Assembly (NCBI GenBank): GCA_964451255.1 | Contig: CAYVHL010000001.1 | Location: forward strand, 992,001-1,056,000 | Reading direction: 5' to 3' | DNA from: JAHBTB01 sp964451255 | Lineage (GTDB): Bacteria > Armatimonadota > Fimbriimonadia > Fimbriimonadales > Fimbriimonadaceae | DNA length: 64,000 nucleotides | Shown: piece by piece, positions 18,192-27,045 of the stretch | How positions within the stretch are numbered: the stretch's first letter is position 1 | Layout of the letters: every line of letters begins with the position of its first letter | Program-made: the position numbers and the translations under genes | The notes under the pieces: model-generated | Database searches by the model: none | The model's input: only the letters and a program-made list of their open reading frames with translations | What the model was told of the DNA's origin: nothing

Positions 18192-19559
18192 TCAATCCAC
18201 GGTGACTTCGCCGGAGACTATGTGGCCACGCACGTAGGCGCTGACCGTGCACTTGCCCGGCTTGAGGGCCCGTAGGGTTCCGCTTTGGTCGATCCACGCG
18301 GCGCCAGAGGCCGCCCACAAGACCTCGCCGTCAGGAACCGTGGCGCCTGATTCGTCGATGATCGTGTAGACCGACGATTTACCGCTTTCGACAGTCTTCG
18401 ACCCCTTGATGACCATCTGGACGTCGGCGACCGCGACATTGGGCGCACTGAGGACCACTCCGTCGGCCACGGCACGTTCCTTTCCGTCACTCGGGCGGTT
18501 CATCACCACGCCGCCGATGACCATAGTGGAGCTGCCGCCCCCGTCAAGGTTGATGGCGTTATCACAACCGAGCCGTACCATTTCCGCGGCCAATTCGGCC
18601 AAGGTGACACCACGGCTCATAGGTTGGCGGCCGTCAATCACGACCATGAACACGTCGCCGTCCTTCGTGGATCCAATCGCCGTCCGGGGGTGGCGCGCGT
18701 TCGAGAACGCTTCGCCGAACTTCTCTTTGAGTGGTTCGACACTCACCCGGCCGTTCTTGACGATGGCTGGACCACCGCCGATGACGTTGTCGACTTTATT
18801 CCAGTCAAAGCCCTCGACGCCGACACTGACGGTAAGTTCGTCGCCGATCTTGAGCTGGTCAAGCTTGGATTGCTTGTCACCGGTGGCTGTGAGGACGGCT
18901 TGCCCTGGTCCAACCACAACGAACGGCTTGTCATGGATGATGCCGATGACCTTGCCCTTAATCAAGCCGATCGGGCCGAGCTTTTGTGGGGCTTCGAAGA
19001 GGATGTGGGTCGCCGGAGTCTTGGCGGTGGCGTAACCGACCGTGGAGGTCTGGAGGAAGATCGCATTGTCCCCGGCTTCGGCGTTCAGGCCGTCCAGGCT
19101 CAGAGTGTCCCCACTCGGAAGTTGGGCCAAACCACGAAAGGAGAGCGTTCCGAGGACAGCGCCGCCAGGGCCCCAGCCAAAAACCGACCTCCCTGAGAAA
19201 GGCGCGGCGATCAGCTCGCCGTCCCGCACCAATGCGCCGAGAGGGTTGCCCTGCCATGGGAAAAAGTCGCCGTTGATGCCCGCTATCCCTTTGTCCCGGG
19301 CGATCATGTTTCGCACCGTGTCCCGGCCCTGTCCGGCGGCGATCGCCTTGGGCGCGACCATGGGTTTGCCCGCTGGCTCCGCTTTAGCGGTGACCCGACC
19401 CCCCGTCGGTGACCAGCGAAGGATGTGGACGACAAGCGGGGCCGAGTAGTCGATCTCCATCCGATAGGACAGGCCGGGGGCGACAAGCTTCTCCCACTTT
19501 TGAATCTGTGCACAGGCGAAGGCTGGCAAAAGAGCGAGGATGATGGCTAGTCGGCGCAT
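18192..19559 (-). CDS. phosphodiester glycosidase family protein (NAGPA domain), exported
   Basis: 455 residues with a clear signal peptide (MRRLAIILALLPAFACA). The phosphodiester glycosidase (NAGPA/DUF2233) domain spans residues about 100-360: AGINGDFF, RHPRTAIGSTKDGDVFMVVIDG and INLDGGGSSTMVIGG, then RAVADGVVL. A C-terminal Ig-like/BIG-type module follows (VYTIIDESGATVPDGEVLW to TVSAYVRG). Family members hydrolyse GlcNAc-phosphodiester bonds or act on cell-wall glycans; the substrate here is not known. The ATG at 19559 has GGAGA 5 bases upstream and overlaps the LD-carboxypeptidase gene by 13 bases, so the two envelope enzymes are probably co-expressed. Confidence 0.9.
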   Translation of the reverse strand: MRRLAIILALLPAFACAQIQKWEKLVAPGLSYRMEIDYSAPLVVHILRWSPTGGRVTAKAEPAGKPMVAPKAIAAGQGRDTVRNMIARDKGIAGINGDFFPWQGNPLGALVRDGELIAAPFSGRSVFGWGPGGAVLGTLSFRGLAQLPSGDTLSLDGLNAEAGDNAIFLQTSTVGYATAKTPATHILFEAPQKLGPIGLIKGKVIGIIHDKPFVVVGPGQAVLTATGDKQSKLDQLKIGDELTVSVGVEGFDWNKVDNVIGGGPAIVKNGRVSVEPLKEKFGEAFSNARHPRTAIGSTKDGDVFMVVIDGRQPMSRGVTLAELAAEMVRLGCDNAINLDGGGSSTMVIGGVVMNRPSDGKERAVADGVVLSAPNVAVADVQMVIKGSKTVESGKSSVYTIIDESGATVPDGEVLWAASGAAWIDQSGTLRALKPGKCTVSAYVRGHIVSGEVTVD

Positions 19560-20476
19560 GGCTTCTCCAGAAGGGTCAGGGTACCCGCGTCGGCGTCCAG
19601 TCGGGCTCGGATCCCAAGCGGCAGCGACAGCATGTTGGGCATGTGCCCGAACGGAAACCCGACGACGGCAGGGACGCCAAGGTCGGCGACGCGGTCGGCG
19701 ACGATCTCTCGCCAAGGCCACGCGCCGATCGACGGGTCGCTCTTGTCGTCGGTTCGGGTCATTTCGCCAATGACAATCCCGGCGGCAGACTGTAGTAATC
19801 CAGCGTTGCGCATGTGGGTGAAGAGAGCGTCCACGCGGTGGGGGTTCTCGTCGACGTCTTCGATGACCAGGATCTTGCCCTTGGTCTGCAGCGGGTCTGC
19901 CGTCGCAAGGCTGTCGGCGAGCAGGCAAAGACAACCGCCCGTCGTCACTCCCTCGGATTTCCCCGAGACCAATGTTTGGGCGCGAGGATATTCGACTTCG
20001 AGCGGATCCTCGCCCCGTAGCAGCTTGAGGAGCGACTCGTACACATAGTTCTCGCGCGCCACGCTGAGCGTGATCATCATCGGTGTGTGGAAGGTCACAA
20101 GCCCGCGCCGGTTGAGGGCAAGGTGGAGTGTCGTGATGTCGCTGAACCCGCAAAATGCCTTGCCGCTCTGGGCCATCGCGTCGAGGTCGAGACGGCCAAG
20201 CAGGCGGGCCGCTCCATATCCGCCTCTGGCGCACATGACACAGTCCACTGTGGGGTCGGCAAACGCCTCCTCCAGGTCGCGCGCACGCGCCTCGTCTACC
20301 CCGGCTAGGTAGTAATGGCGGTCGTGGACATGTTCGCCAAAGCTGACGACATACCCCTGGTCATGAAGTAACTCCGCGCCTTGCTCGACCTGGTCTGGAT
20401 TGAGGCCGGAAGAGGGAGAGACGACCCTGATGTGGGACCCCGGCTTCAACGCCCGGGGTTTGATCGTCGATGGCAT
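19547..20476 (-). CDS. ldcA: LD-carboxypeptidase (peptidase family S66)
   Basis: 309-residue serine peptidase that removes the terminal D-Ala from muropeptide tetrapeptides in the cytosol during peptidoglycan recycling. Family marks: IRVVSPSSGL near the N-terminus, CARGGYGAARLL, the nucleophile elbow GFSDITTLH, the Glu in VIEDVDENPHRVD and the His in FGHMPNMLSLPLG. The start is the ATG at 20476 (MPSTIK); an in-frame codon at 20503 would only add residues without similarity. The gene overlaps the downstream phosphodiester glycosidase gene. The family also includes microcin-immunity proteins, so specificity is inferred. Confidence 0.9.
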   Translation of the reverse strand: MPSTIKPRALKPGSHIRVVSPSSGLNPDQVEQGAELLHDQGYVVSFGEHVHDRHYYLAGVDEARARDLEEAFADPTVDCVMCARGGYGAARLLGRLDLDAMAQSGKAFCGFSDITTLHLALNRRGLVTFHTPMMITLSVARENYVYESLLKLLRGEDPLEVEYPRAQTLVSGKSEGVTTGGCLCLLADSLATADPLQTKGKILVIEDVDENPHRVDALFTHMRNAGLLQSAAGIVIGEMTRTDDKSDPSIGAWPWREIVADRVADLGVPAVVGFPFGHMPNMLSLPLGIRARLDADAGTLTLLEKPCAD

Positions 20477-20560
20477 GGCCGATGATTGTACTGGGCCGAC
20501 CACTTTCAGTCTGCCGACGGGGCCCAGGGTGGGAGTCGCCCAGGCCCCGAAGCCGACACC

Positions 20561-23500
20561 TCAACCGCCCAGCAGGTCTTTGAGGCTGATGCCGGTGCTA
20601 CCGCCGATCGTCTCCTTCGCGTCTAGCGCCCGCGCGATACGGGCCAGGCAGTCTTCGTAGTGGAGCCTGGTCGCCCCCGTCGCCTTAGGCAGGGCCATTT
20701 TGATCTTCTTGCCCAGAACCCGAAGCTCGTTCAGCGCCAAGGCGCGAGCATCATCTGGGGCGGTCGTGCGGCCGAGCGACATATCGATCACTGTCTGCAA
20801 GTGATTGCGCTGCAACTGGCGTCGCATCGGGCCGACCGCCTGGCCCTTGTCCGCCTCGGCCCAGACGCTTTGAGAGACGTCCTGGAACAACTCGGACAAG
20901 GTGAGGGTCTTCGAGGGGTCCTGCGCCTTGAACTCTTGCTCTTGGACACGGGCCATCGTGTCCGACCCAAGCAACGTCCGGAGCACCAGGCGTTGGACCA
21001 ACATGTATCTCTGGACCACCGGGAAGTACTCGCCCACGTTGGCCATGCCTTGCTCTTCCGTCGCCGTTGGGTTGGACTGGAACTTGCTGTACAGATCCTT
21101 GGGAAAATCGAAGGCGTCCGGGCCGAGGTAAAGCCGGTTGAGCGCCGCGATCGCCTTGCGCTGGGTCGAAGCGTCGACCGGCATGATCGGCGGGCCAGCG
21201 TTGCTGTCACCTTTCTTGCCCGCAGACTTCTCCACGCCACCGACAAACCGGGTCAGTTCTGCGGCTGAGGAGATGTACTGGTTTAGGTAGGCGAAGTAGC
21301 GGCGGGTGAGGTCGAAGTACGACTCGCCATTGCGTGGCGCGACGTCCTTGAGCTTGTATGTCAGTCCGTGCAGCAGGTCGGCATAGCCGATCCAATAGTC
21401 GACCGGTTGCTTGGTGAGGTCGAAGCGTGAGACGTCAGGATCGACCCCGTCAGCGAACTCATCGCTGAGATAGACCTTACCCTGCTGCCCGCTTTCTGAC
21501 GCGATCCGTTGCAGAAAGCCATCGTCGTCCTTGGCGGACGGCGTGTCGAACTCCGAGTAGCCGTATTTGACAGCCCAGTCGTCGTACACCCCAGGTTTCG
21601 CGACATAGAACGGCGTCCCAGGATGGGCCGCCGCCGCCAAGTTGAACGGAAGATAGTCCATCAAGGAGCTGGCGACACCGTGCGCCTCCACACCCTTCGC
21701 GTCTTTGAGTTGATCCATCGAATAGGTCGTTGACGCGGCGAAGTTGTGGCGCAACCCCAGTACATGCCCCATCTCGTGGGCTACCGTGTGGCGTAACGCC
21801 TGCTTGACATATTCTTGTTGGTCGATGATCCCCAGGTCTTCGGCAGCGAACATGCCGACGGTCCGCACCATCCAACCGGCCTGGCCGATCTCGCACCTTG
21901 CGCGGTTCAAAGTCACCTTGCGATTCGGATCCAGCCGGGCAAAGACCGCTTCGGGGTTGATTAAGAACTGCTTCTCGGCGGCAGTGCCGCGGGTCATGTT
22001 CGCGTCCACGACGATCTGGGCGTTCAAAATCTGTCCCGTGATCGGATTCACCCGGTCATACGTGACCGCGTACGCGTTGTCGGGCGATGTGACCCAGCGG
22101 ACGACGTTGTAGCGGACGTCCGACGGATCCCAGTCCGCGTCGTCCGGCATCTGCTTGACTTGGATCGCGTCTTTGAACCCGCACTGCTCCAGAGCGGAGT
22201 TCCAAGAGAGGACCGCCTCCTTGACCGTGTCGCGATACTCCGTCGGCACGTCGTTGGAAATCCAAAAGACGATGGGACGAACCGGCTCGGAGACCGTCGC
22301 TCTTGGATCCTTCTTTCGGAGATCCCATCGGTTGATCAGCTTCTTCGTCCGTTCTAGTTTCGTATCGTTGGAATAGTCGTCGTAATCGGAAGTGAAGTAG
22401 CCGACGCGCTGATCGTAGACTCGAGTTCGGTATCCGTTATGGATCGGTAGCGGCGCTAGGCTGTACTCGACTGCCACGATCGCGCCATGGGGGTCGGCGA
22501 GCGTCGAATCAGCCTGACCGCTCGCGCCAGGTTGTGCGCCGCGTCCGCTGATGAAGCTGTACACCGACCGCACTGCCAAGTTCTCAGGCAAGGAACGGAA
22601 CGAACTGACGTACGACTTCTCCCGATCCATGACGAACGGGCCGCCAGCGGGGCCGCCGAACATCGGTGGGCCCATGAGCTGAGCCTGCACTTGGCCGATG
22701 TCGTTCATGAAAAGGCTGCTGACGTCGATCAGCACGCTCTTGCGTTCCGGGTTCGACGCTTCCACGGTCAATGCGTCTAGGTTGGTGTCGGAGAAAGACC
22801 TCTTGAGCGCCCGGGCCATCGGTGTGTCCGCCGTCGTGCGGAACTTTGTGTTCGGCACCGTCATGATCACTTTCCCGGTCGGAGACTTGCGGAGCTCGAA
22901 GACCAAGTCGGCCAGAGGATCCCCAGCGGTCACCCGTCCGTCCCCAGTGCCGGTGGCCGCGGTCGCTTGCAGCAGGAGCGGCTTGTTCAGTTGGTCGTCT
23001 TTGACCTCCAGATAGGCCGTCGTACGGTTGTCTTTGGACTTGGTGTAGAGCGTGAACAGGCCCTCGGCCTTGTCCATGCCCTTGACCTTGCTATCGAACT
23101 GGTCGGCACTCGGCTTCTCGGTCTCAGCTGGCTTCTGGTCCGCCTTCTGGGCTGGCGCACTCGCGAGCAGGGTTCCACCGGTACGGCCCGAATGTCCGGT
23201 GGCGTCACCCGACATCTCACCGTCCTCGGCCTTGATGACGAGTCCGGTGATCTTAAAATTGTCTTGCAGGGTGTCTCCACTCGCAATCTCGACCCATGCG
23301 GTTCCGATCTGGTGGAGTGCGGGGGTGACGCCTTTCTCCGCGTAGTCGAGCTTGATTTTGAGGCACTTGGCTCCTTTCAGATCTTCGGCCCCCAAGACCT
23401 CGTAATCACCGTGCCCGGCCGGACGCCCGGAATCCTTGTCCGCTGGTACGTCGATTGACCACTTGTCTCCGACACCGACCGGTTTGTCAGAGAAAATGAC

Positions 23501-24019
23501 GGTTCCCATCGTCGAAAGCCGGACGTTGAGAGCGTTGTTCGGGTCGTCTTGATCAGCTTCTGAATCCACGTAGCTCGTGATCAGACCGTTGGGCGCCTGC
23601 TTGATCGTCGTCTTGCCATGGCCCTCCTCCGCGGGCTGCGCTTGCCCGTTGATGGTCGTTGTCGACGAGGTCGTCTTGTGCTCGGTCGTGACGCCACCCC
23701 CAGTCTGGGCGTCGGTGACGGTGACGTCGCTCTCCTCGACCGTTCCCACGACGACGCGGCCGGGGCCTGCCTGCAGGCTCATCTGCCATTCGGCCCGATA
23801 ACTCGCGGTCTGGCCCTTGGTCCCCAAGAGGCGCAACAGAACCTTGTCGTCGTGACGGGCAGAACCGGTTGGATTGGCTACGACGGTGGCGGCAAGGGCG
23901 AACGCGAAGACTTGGACGACCGTCCGGTAGGCGCGAAGGCGTCCCCGTGTCACGGCGCAGGTGGGCTGAAGCAGGCTATTGACTGACATGGGTGGTGTGA
24001 TTCTCGGTAGACCGAGCAT
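20561..24019 (-). CDS. large exported zinc-dependent metalloprotease (DUF5117/DUF4953 type)
   Basis: 1152 residues. The N-terminal hydrophobic segment (VQVFAFALAATVVA) indicates export. The middle contains DUF5117-like sequence (YVSSFRSLPENLAVRSVYSF, then GYFTSDYDDY). The metzincin-like active site HTVAHEMGHVLGLRHNF is at about residues 743-759 and gives the HExxHxxGxxH zinc ligands. The DUF4953-like region is around it (VFWISNDVPTEYRDTVKEAV). The first 300 residues are a separate poorly conserved domain. The start is taken as the ATG at 24019; the ATG at 23989 or the GTG before TRGRLRAYR are alternatives because no ribosome binding site decides. Substrates are unknown. Confidence 0.88.
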   Translation of the reverse strand: MLGLPRITPPMSVNSLLQPTCAVTRGRLRAYRTVVQVFAFALAATVVANPTGSARHDDKVLLRLLGTKGQTASYRAEWQMSLQAGPGRVVVGTVEESDVTVTDAQTGGGVTTEHKTTSSTTTINGQAQPAEEGHGKTTIKQAPNGLITSYVDSEADQDDPNNALNVRLSTMGTVIFSDKPVGVGDKWSIDVPADKDSGRPAGHGDYEVLGAEDLKGAKCLKIKLDYAEKGVTPALHQIGTAWVEIASGDTLQDNFKITGLVIKAEDGEMSGDATGHSGRTGGTLLASAPAQKADQKPAETEKPSADQFDSKVKGMDKAEGLFTLYTKSKDNRTTAYLEVKDDQLNKPLLLQATAATGTGDGRVTAGDPLADLVFELRKSPTGKVIMTVPNTKFRTTADTPMARALKRSFSDTNLDALTVEASNPERKSVLIDVSSLFMNDIGQVQAQLMGPPMFGGPAGGPFVMDREKSYVSSFRSLPENLAVRSVYSFISGRGAQPGASGQADSTLADPHGAIVAVEYSLAPLPIHNGYRTRVYDQRVGYFTSDYDDYSNDTKLERTKKLINRWDLRKKDPRATVSEPVRPIVFWISNDVPTEYRDTVKEAVLSWNSALEQCGFKDAIQVKQMPDDADWDPSDVRYNVVRWVTSPDNAYAVTYDRVNPITGQILNAQIVVDANMTRGTAAEKQFLINPEAVFARLDPNRKVTLNRARCEIGQAGWMVRTVGMFAAEDLGIIDQQEYVKQALRHTVAHEMGHVLGLRHNFAASTTYSMDQLKDAKGVEAHGVASSLMDYLPFNLAAAAHPGTPFYVAKPGVYDDWAVKYGYSEFDTPSAKDDDGFLQRIASESGQQGKVYLSDEFADGVDPDVSRFDLTKQPVDYWIGYADLLHGLTYKLKDVAPRNGESYFDLTRRYFAYLNQYISSAAELTRFVGGVEKSAGKKGDSNAGPPIMPVDASTQRKAIAALNRLYLGPDAFDFPKDLYSKFQSNPTATEEQGMANVGEYFPVVQRYMLVQRLVLRTLLGSDTMARVQEQEFKAQDPSKTLTLSELFQDVSQSVWAEADKGQAVGPMRRQLQRNHLQTVIDMSLGRTTAPDDARALALNELRVLGKKIKMALPKATGATRLHYEDCLARIARALDAKETIGGSTGISLKDLLGG

Positions 24020-24100
24020 TACGTATCACTGCGGGCTGGAGAAATATACGGGCCCGACCCATTGAACGTCAGCCGAGCCCAAATAGTTCTTTGTTTCGGA

Positions 24101-24646
24101 CTAGAACCTGGCGATCCCGTACTGGAGGCTCAGAGACAGGCCGTTGAAGTTCAATCCGTCGTGTTCACTCACCAGATCGTATCGTGCCGAAAGAGTCAGG
24201 TTTTTGTTGAACAAGATACCGATCTCGGCGTTGATGTCGTAACCGAGCGCCTTTCCACCGACCCTGCTTCCTCCCATCGTGACCGCATAGTCCGTGTAGG
24301 ACAGGCCGCCGCGATAGGCGACGTAGGGGACGAAACTCGACCTGGAAAGCCCAACCTGGCTGAGTGGTTGCGTGACACCGAGGGTGTAGCTGACGATAAA
24401 CACTCGGTTTCCGTTGCCATCTCCGGAAATCACATTGAAGTTTGGTGCGACCTTGGTCCGGTCGTACTTCTGCGTGTCCACGTGGCCAAGTCCGAAGCTG
24501 ATCCAACTCGGGCCGATGGCATCGCGAAGCGCGCCGCTGGAGGGGAAGAACACCCCGACCGCTGGGCCGATAGAAGCTTGGCCATAGGTGACGGCGGACG
24601 CGGCAAGTGCTGTCAGGGCGCAGATGGGTACGAGGCAACGTCGCAT
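24101..24646 (-). CDS. small outer-membrane beta-barrel protein (OmpW/porin-like)
   Basis: 181 residues with a signal peptide (MRRCLVPICALTALAASAVTYGQ). The mature part alternates hydrophobic and polar residues in short strands separated by turns (GPAVGVFFPSS, RVFIVSYTLGVTQPL, FVPYVAYRGGLSYTDYAV, LTLSARYDLV). It ends in Phe (LSLQYGIARF), the C-terminal signature of proteins inserted by the BAM machinery. It probably forms an eight-stranded barrel. No precise family could be named. It lies alone between the metalloprotease and creatininase genes. Confidence 0.75.
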   Translation of the reverse strand: MRRCLVPICALTALAASAVTYGQASIGPAVGVFFPSSGALRDAIGPSWISFGLGHVDTQKYDRTKVAPNFNVISGDGNGNRVFIVSYTLGVTQPLSQVGLSRSSFVPYVAYRGGLSYTDYAVTMGGSRVGGKALGYDINAEIGILFNKNLTLSARYDLVSEHDGLNFNGLSLSLQYGIARF

Positions 24647-24673
24647 CAGGTGATTCTACCGGGCCAATGGCGG

Positions 24674-25417
24674 CTAAATTCCCACAAAACCGATACCGGC
24701 GGCGAGGTTTCGCACGGCGACCTCCAGCCCCGAGACCGCTGACTTGAACATAGCTTCCCCCGTCTCGGGGGTCGCAAACGTCGCGTGGCCGATGGGGCCT
24801 TGCTCGCTCATTTCGCTAAAGAAAGCGACGACACCGGGCACGGGAGGTTCCGCACGCAACCCGTCGTCCACGAGCCGGTCGCGGCGGACCAAATGAGGGG
24901 CGACGTGCATCATGAGGCTCGTCTCTGCTTCGCAAGCGTGGGCGATGCCCTTCAGCGGTCCCTTCAATCCCTGGAGGACTGAGTCCTCGATGAACTGAAA
25001 GTACCCGACGTGTCCCAGTAGCAAGCTCGGCAACTCTTGCTTGAGCTCGCGCATAGCAACGCCGTTCGGCTCAGTGTTGCCTCCGTGGCCGTTGACGACA
25101 TAGAACTTCCAAAAGCCGTGGGCGGCGAGGGAACGGACGACCGCTTTCAGGGTCTCGCCGTAACCGGCGAATGAGGCAGAAAGCGACCCGGCGAAGGACA
25201 GGTGGTGCCCAGACGCTCCCAGCCAGATCGTCGGTACCAGCAATGTGACGTCGCTGGCACGTGCCTCTACTGCTTCCGCGACGTTGGTGGCAAGGATCGT
25301 GTCGGTCAAGAGAGGCAGGTGCGGGCCGTGTTGTTCTAGCGAACCGGTTGGAACCAATACGACGACGTCCCGCGATAGGGCGTCGACCTCGGGCCAAGTC
25401 GCCTCGGCGAGCTTCAT
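24674..25417 (-). CDS. creatininase family amidohydrolase
   Basis: 247-residue metal-dependent amidohydrolase of the creatininase fold. The metal-binding pattern is present: Glu and His in GSLEQHGPHLPL, Asp in LLTDTILAT, His in NGHGGNTEPN, and the catalytic Glu in HACEAETSLMM. The family includes creatinine hydrolases, formamide hydrolases of riboflavin/deazaflavin synthesis and the mycofactocin peptidase MftE; none of their partner genes is nearby, so the substrate is open. It follows dnaA by only 4 bases on the same strand, an unusual place for a metabolic enzyme. Confidence 0.9.
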   Translation of the reverse strand: MKLAEATWPEVDALSRDVVVLVPTGSLEQHGPHLPLLTDTILATNVAEAVEARASDVTLLVPTIWLGASGHHLSFAGSLSASFAGYGETLKAVVRSLAAHGFWKFYVVNGHGGNTEPNGVAMRELKQELPSLLLGHVGYFQFIEDSVLQGLKGPLKGIAHACEAETSLMMHVAPHLVRRDRLVDDGLRAEPPVPGVVAFFSEMSEQGPIGHATFATPETGEAMFKSAVSGLEVAVRNLAAGIGFVGI

Positions 25418-25421
25418 CGGC

Positions 25422-26798
25422 TCAGACCTCCGGATACAGGTCGCGCATCAGCATCCGCACAGAGGAGTTCAACTCCTTGTCACGGTCCATCATGTCGCGG
25501 ATCTTCTTGTATCCGTGCATCATCGACGTGTGGTCGCGGTTGCCGAACAGGGCGCCGATGTGCTTCCACGAGTCGCCGGTGATCTCGCGCGTCATGTAAA
25601 CGGCCACGTGTCTGGCGTGGGCGATGGGCGCCTTTCGGCTCGTGCCCTTGATCTCGGACACCTCGATCTGGAAGTGCTTGCTGACCATCCCGAGTATCTG
25701 GTCGAAGCTCGGCTTGGCGATGCCGACGCTTTGATAATACTGGTCGACCATCGCCTCGGCAAGTTGGACGCTCAGAGGCAAGTTCTCAAGGCTGGCTTGG
25801 GCGGCGAGTTTGGTCAGCGCGCCCTCAAGGATCCGGACGTTGCCTGGCACGCGTTCGGCCAGCAGCATTGCCGTCTCATGGTCGATCCCTACCCTTTCCT
25901 GTTCGGCCTTTTTGAGGATGATCGCGCACCTTGTCTCCGTGTCCGGCATCTGGACGTCCGCGACAAGGCCGCTCTCCAATCGCGAGCGCAACCGTTCGTC
26001 CATGAGGAGCAGGTCGCGCGGCGGCCGGTCGGAGCACAGCACGATCTGTTTGCCCATGCCCTGCAGATAGTTGAAGGTGTGGAAGACCTCTTCTTGCGTC
26101 TTGTCCTTCCCTGCGACGAACTGAATGTCGTCGACCAACCAGACGTTCACCGACCGTTGCGCCCGACGGAACTGGTCGATCCGATTGTTTTGGAGCGCGT
26201 GGACGAACTCCTCTGCGAACTGCTGGGCGGTGATGTAGGTGACGGGAAAGTTCGGTTCGCGGGCGAGGATCTCGTTGGCGATACCGTGAAGCAGGTGGGT
26301 TTTGCCCAATCCCGACTGCCCATAGATGAACAGCGGGTTGAACTTTTGGCCGGGCGCGGCGGCAACCGCCTTCGCTCCCGCAAAGGCGAGCCGGTTGCTC
26401 TGCCCCACCACAAACCGATCGAACGAGAACTTCTCCGTCGGCCGAAACACCGACGTCTCAACGGAAATCGGCACCGTCGCCACCTTGATCGGTGACTGGG
26501 TCACCGGAGGTTTCTCACGCGCCTCGACTTTGAGCTCGAGGCAGACCGGGTGTCCCATCTCGTCCCCGAGCGCAGATTCGAGGAGGTCGATGTACTTCTC
26601 CTGCACCCACTCCTGGATGAACTTGCCCGGGGCGAGGAAGGCCACCCGTCCATCCGACACCCCGCATGGCTTGAGGGGCCTCAGGAAGCGCTCGAAGGTG
26701 GTTACGGGCACCCTGTCCTTCATCCTGGCCAGCACTTGGTCCCAGGCTCGGCGCAGGGCGATATGGTCGTCGGTCATTTCTAGAGAGAACTGGTCCAT
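25422..26798 (-). CDS. dnaA: chromosomal replication initiator protein DnaA
   Basis: 458 residues. Domain I is at residues about 8-90. The AAA+ domain (about 125-335) has Walker A GQSGLGKTHLLHG, Walker B VWLVDDIQF and the sensor segment LCSDRPPRDL. The DNA-binding domain IV ends the protein, with the DnaA signature around GDSWKHIGALFGNRDHTSMMHG. The start is the ATG at 26798 (MDQFSLEMTDD); the frame continues upstream to 27095 but that part is not DnaA-like and crosses the promoter region. Unlike in many bacteria, dnaN is not next door and the rpmH-rnpA-yidC block is 34 kb away. Its upstream region has few DnaA-box-like sequences. Confidence 0.97.
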   Translation of the reverse strand: MDQFSLEMTDDHIALRRAWDQVLARMKDRVPVTTFERFLRPLKPCGVSDGRVAFLAPGKFIQEWVQEKYIDLLESALGDEMGHPVCLELKVEAREKPPVTQSPIKVATVPISVETSVFRPTEKFSFDRFVVGQSNRLAFAGAKAVAAAPGQKFNPLFIYGQSGLGKTHLLHGIANEILAREPNFPVTYITAQQFAEEFVHALQNNRIDQFRRAQRSVNVWLVDDIQFVAGKDKTQEEVFHTFNYLQGMGKQIVLCSDRPPRDLLLMDERLRSRLESGLVADVQMPDTETRCAIILKKAEQERVGIDHETAMLLAERVPGNVRILEGALTKLAAQASLENLPLSVQLAEAMVDQYYQSVGIAKPSFDQILGMVSKHFQIEVSEIKGTSRKAPIAHARHVAVYMTREITGDSWKHIGALFGNRDHTSMMHGYKKIRDMMDRDKELNSSVRMLMRDLYPEV

Positions 26799-26838
26799 TA
26801 GTCCGAAACGCCCCCAGAGAGGGGCAAGCAACGCGGGG

Positions 26839-26844
26839 AGTATA
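26839..26844 (-). promoter_or_regulatory. possible -10 box of the dnaA promoter; intergenic 26799-27045
   Basis: TATACT on the minus strand, about 40 bases before the dnaA ATG, matches the sigma-70 -10 box at 5 of 6 positions but lacks a good -35 box at the right distance. TTGACA occurs twice on the minus strand in this 247-bp spacer (near 26913 and at 26992-26987), neither well placed to a -10. GTATACACA at 26840-26848 (plus strand) differs from the DnaA-box consensus TTWTNCACA at one position, which could mean autoregulation. Confidence 0.3.
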
Positions 26845-26990
26845 CACACCGGTCCGTGTCGCTGCCCGCAAGATTTGCGGTGCTTTGTCAACTTGCCGCA
26901 CGACCTCCGAAGGGTCTTTGCCACCGTTCCCTCTCGCCCCTTGGCGGGCCGGTGTCTCGGCCCTGAAAAAGTGAAGGATATTTGTTTGTC

Positions 26991-27021
26991 AAGGCCTTCG
27001 CCGGATTGCCCCGGCCTTTTT
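26991..27021 (+). terminator. hairpin followed by T run upstream of thiN (possible terminator/attenuator)
   Basis: AAGGCC (26991-26996) can pair with GGCCTT (27013-27018), followed by a TTTTT run ending at 27021. It lies 25 bp before the thiamine pyrophosphokinase start, in the direction of that gene, so it could attenuate transcription. The stem is short and the loop long; no thiamine (TPP) riboswitch consensus was seen. Confidence 0.3.
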
Positions 27022-27045
27022 AATCTCACAGGCCACAATGGCTTC

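Noticed and set aside
25245..26495. 416-residue plus-strand frame opposite dnaA and the creatininase gene
   Set aside because: It crosses two real genes on the other strand and shows only the composition of antisense coding.
26799..27045. Origin of replication beside dnaA
   Set aside because: Only one near-consensus DnaA box and no AT-rich unwinding stretch; kept as a promoter region.
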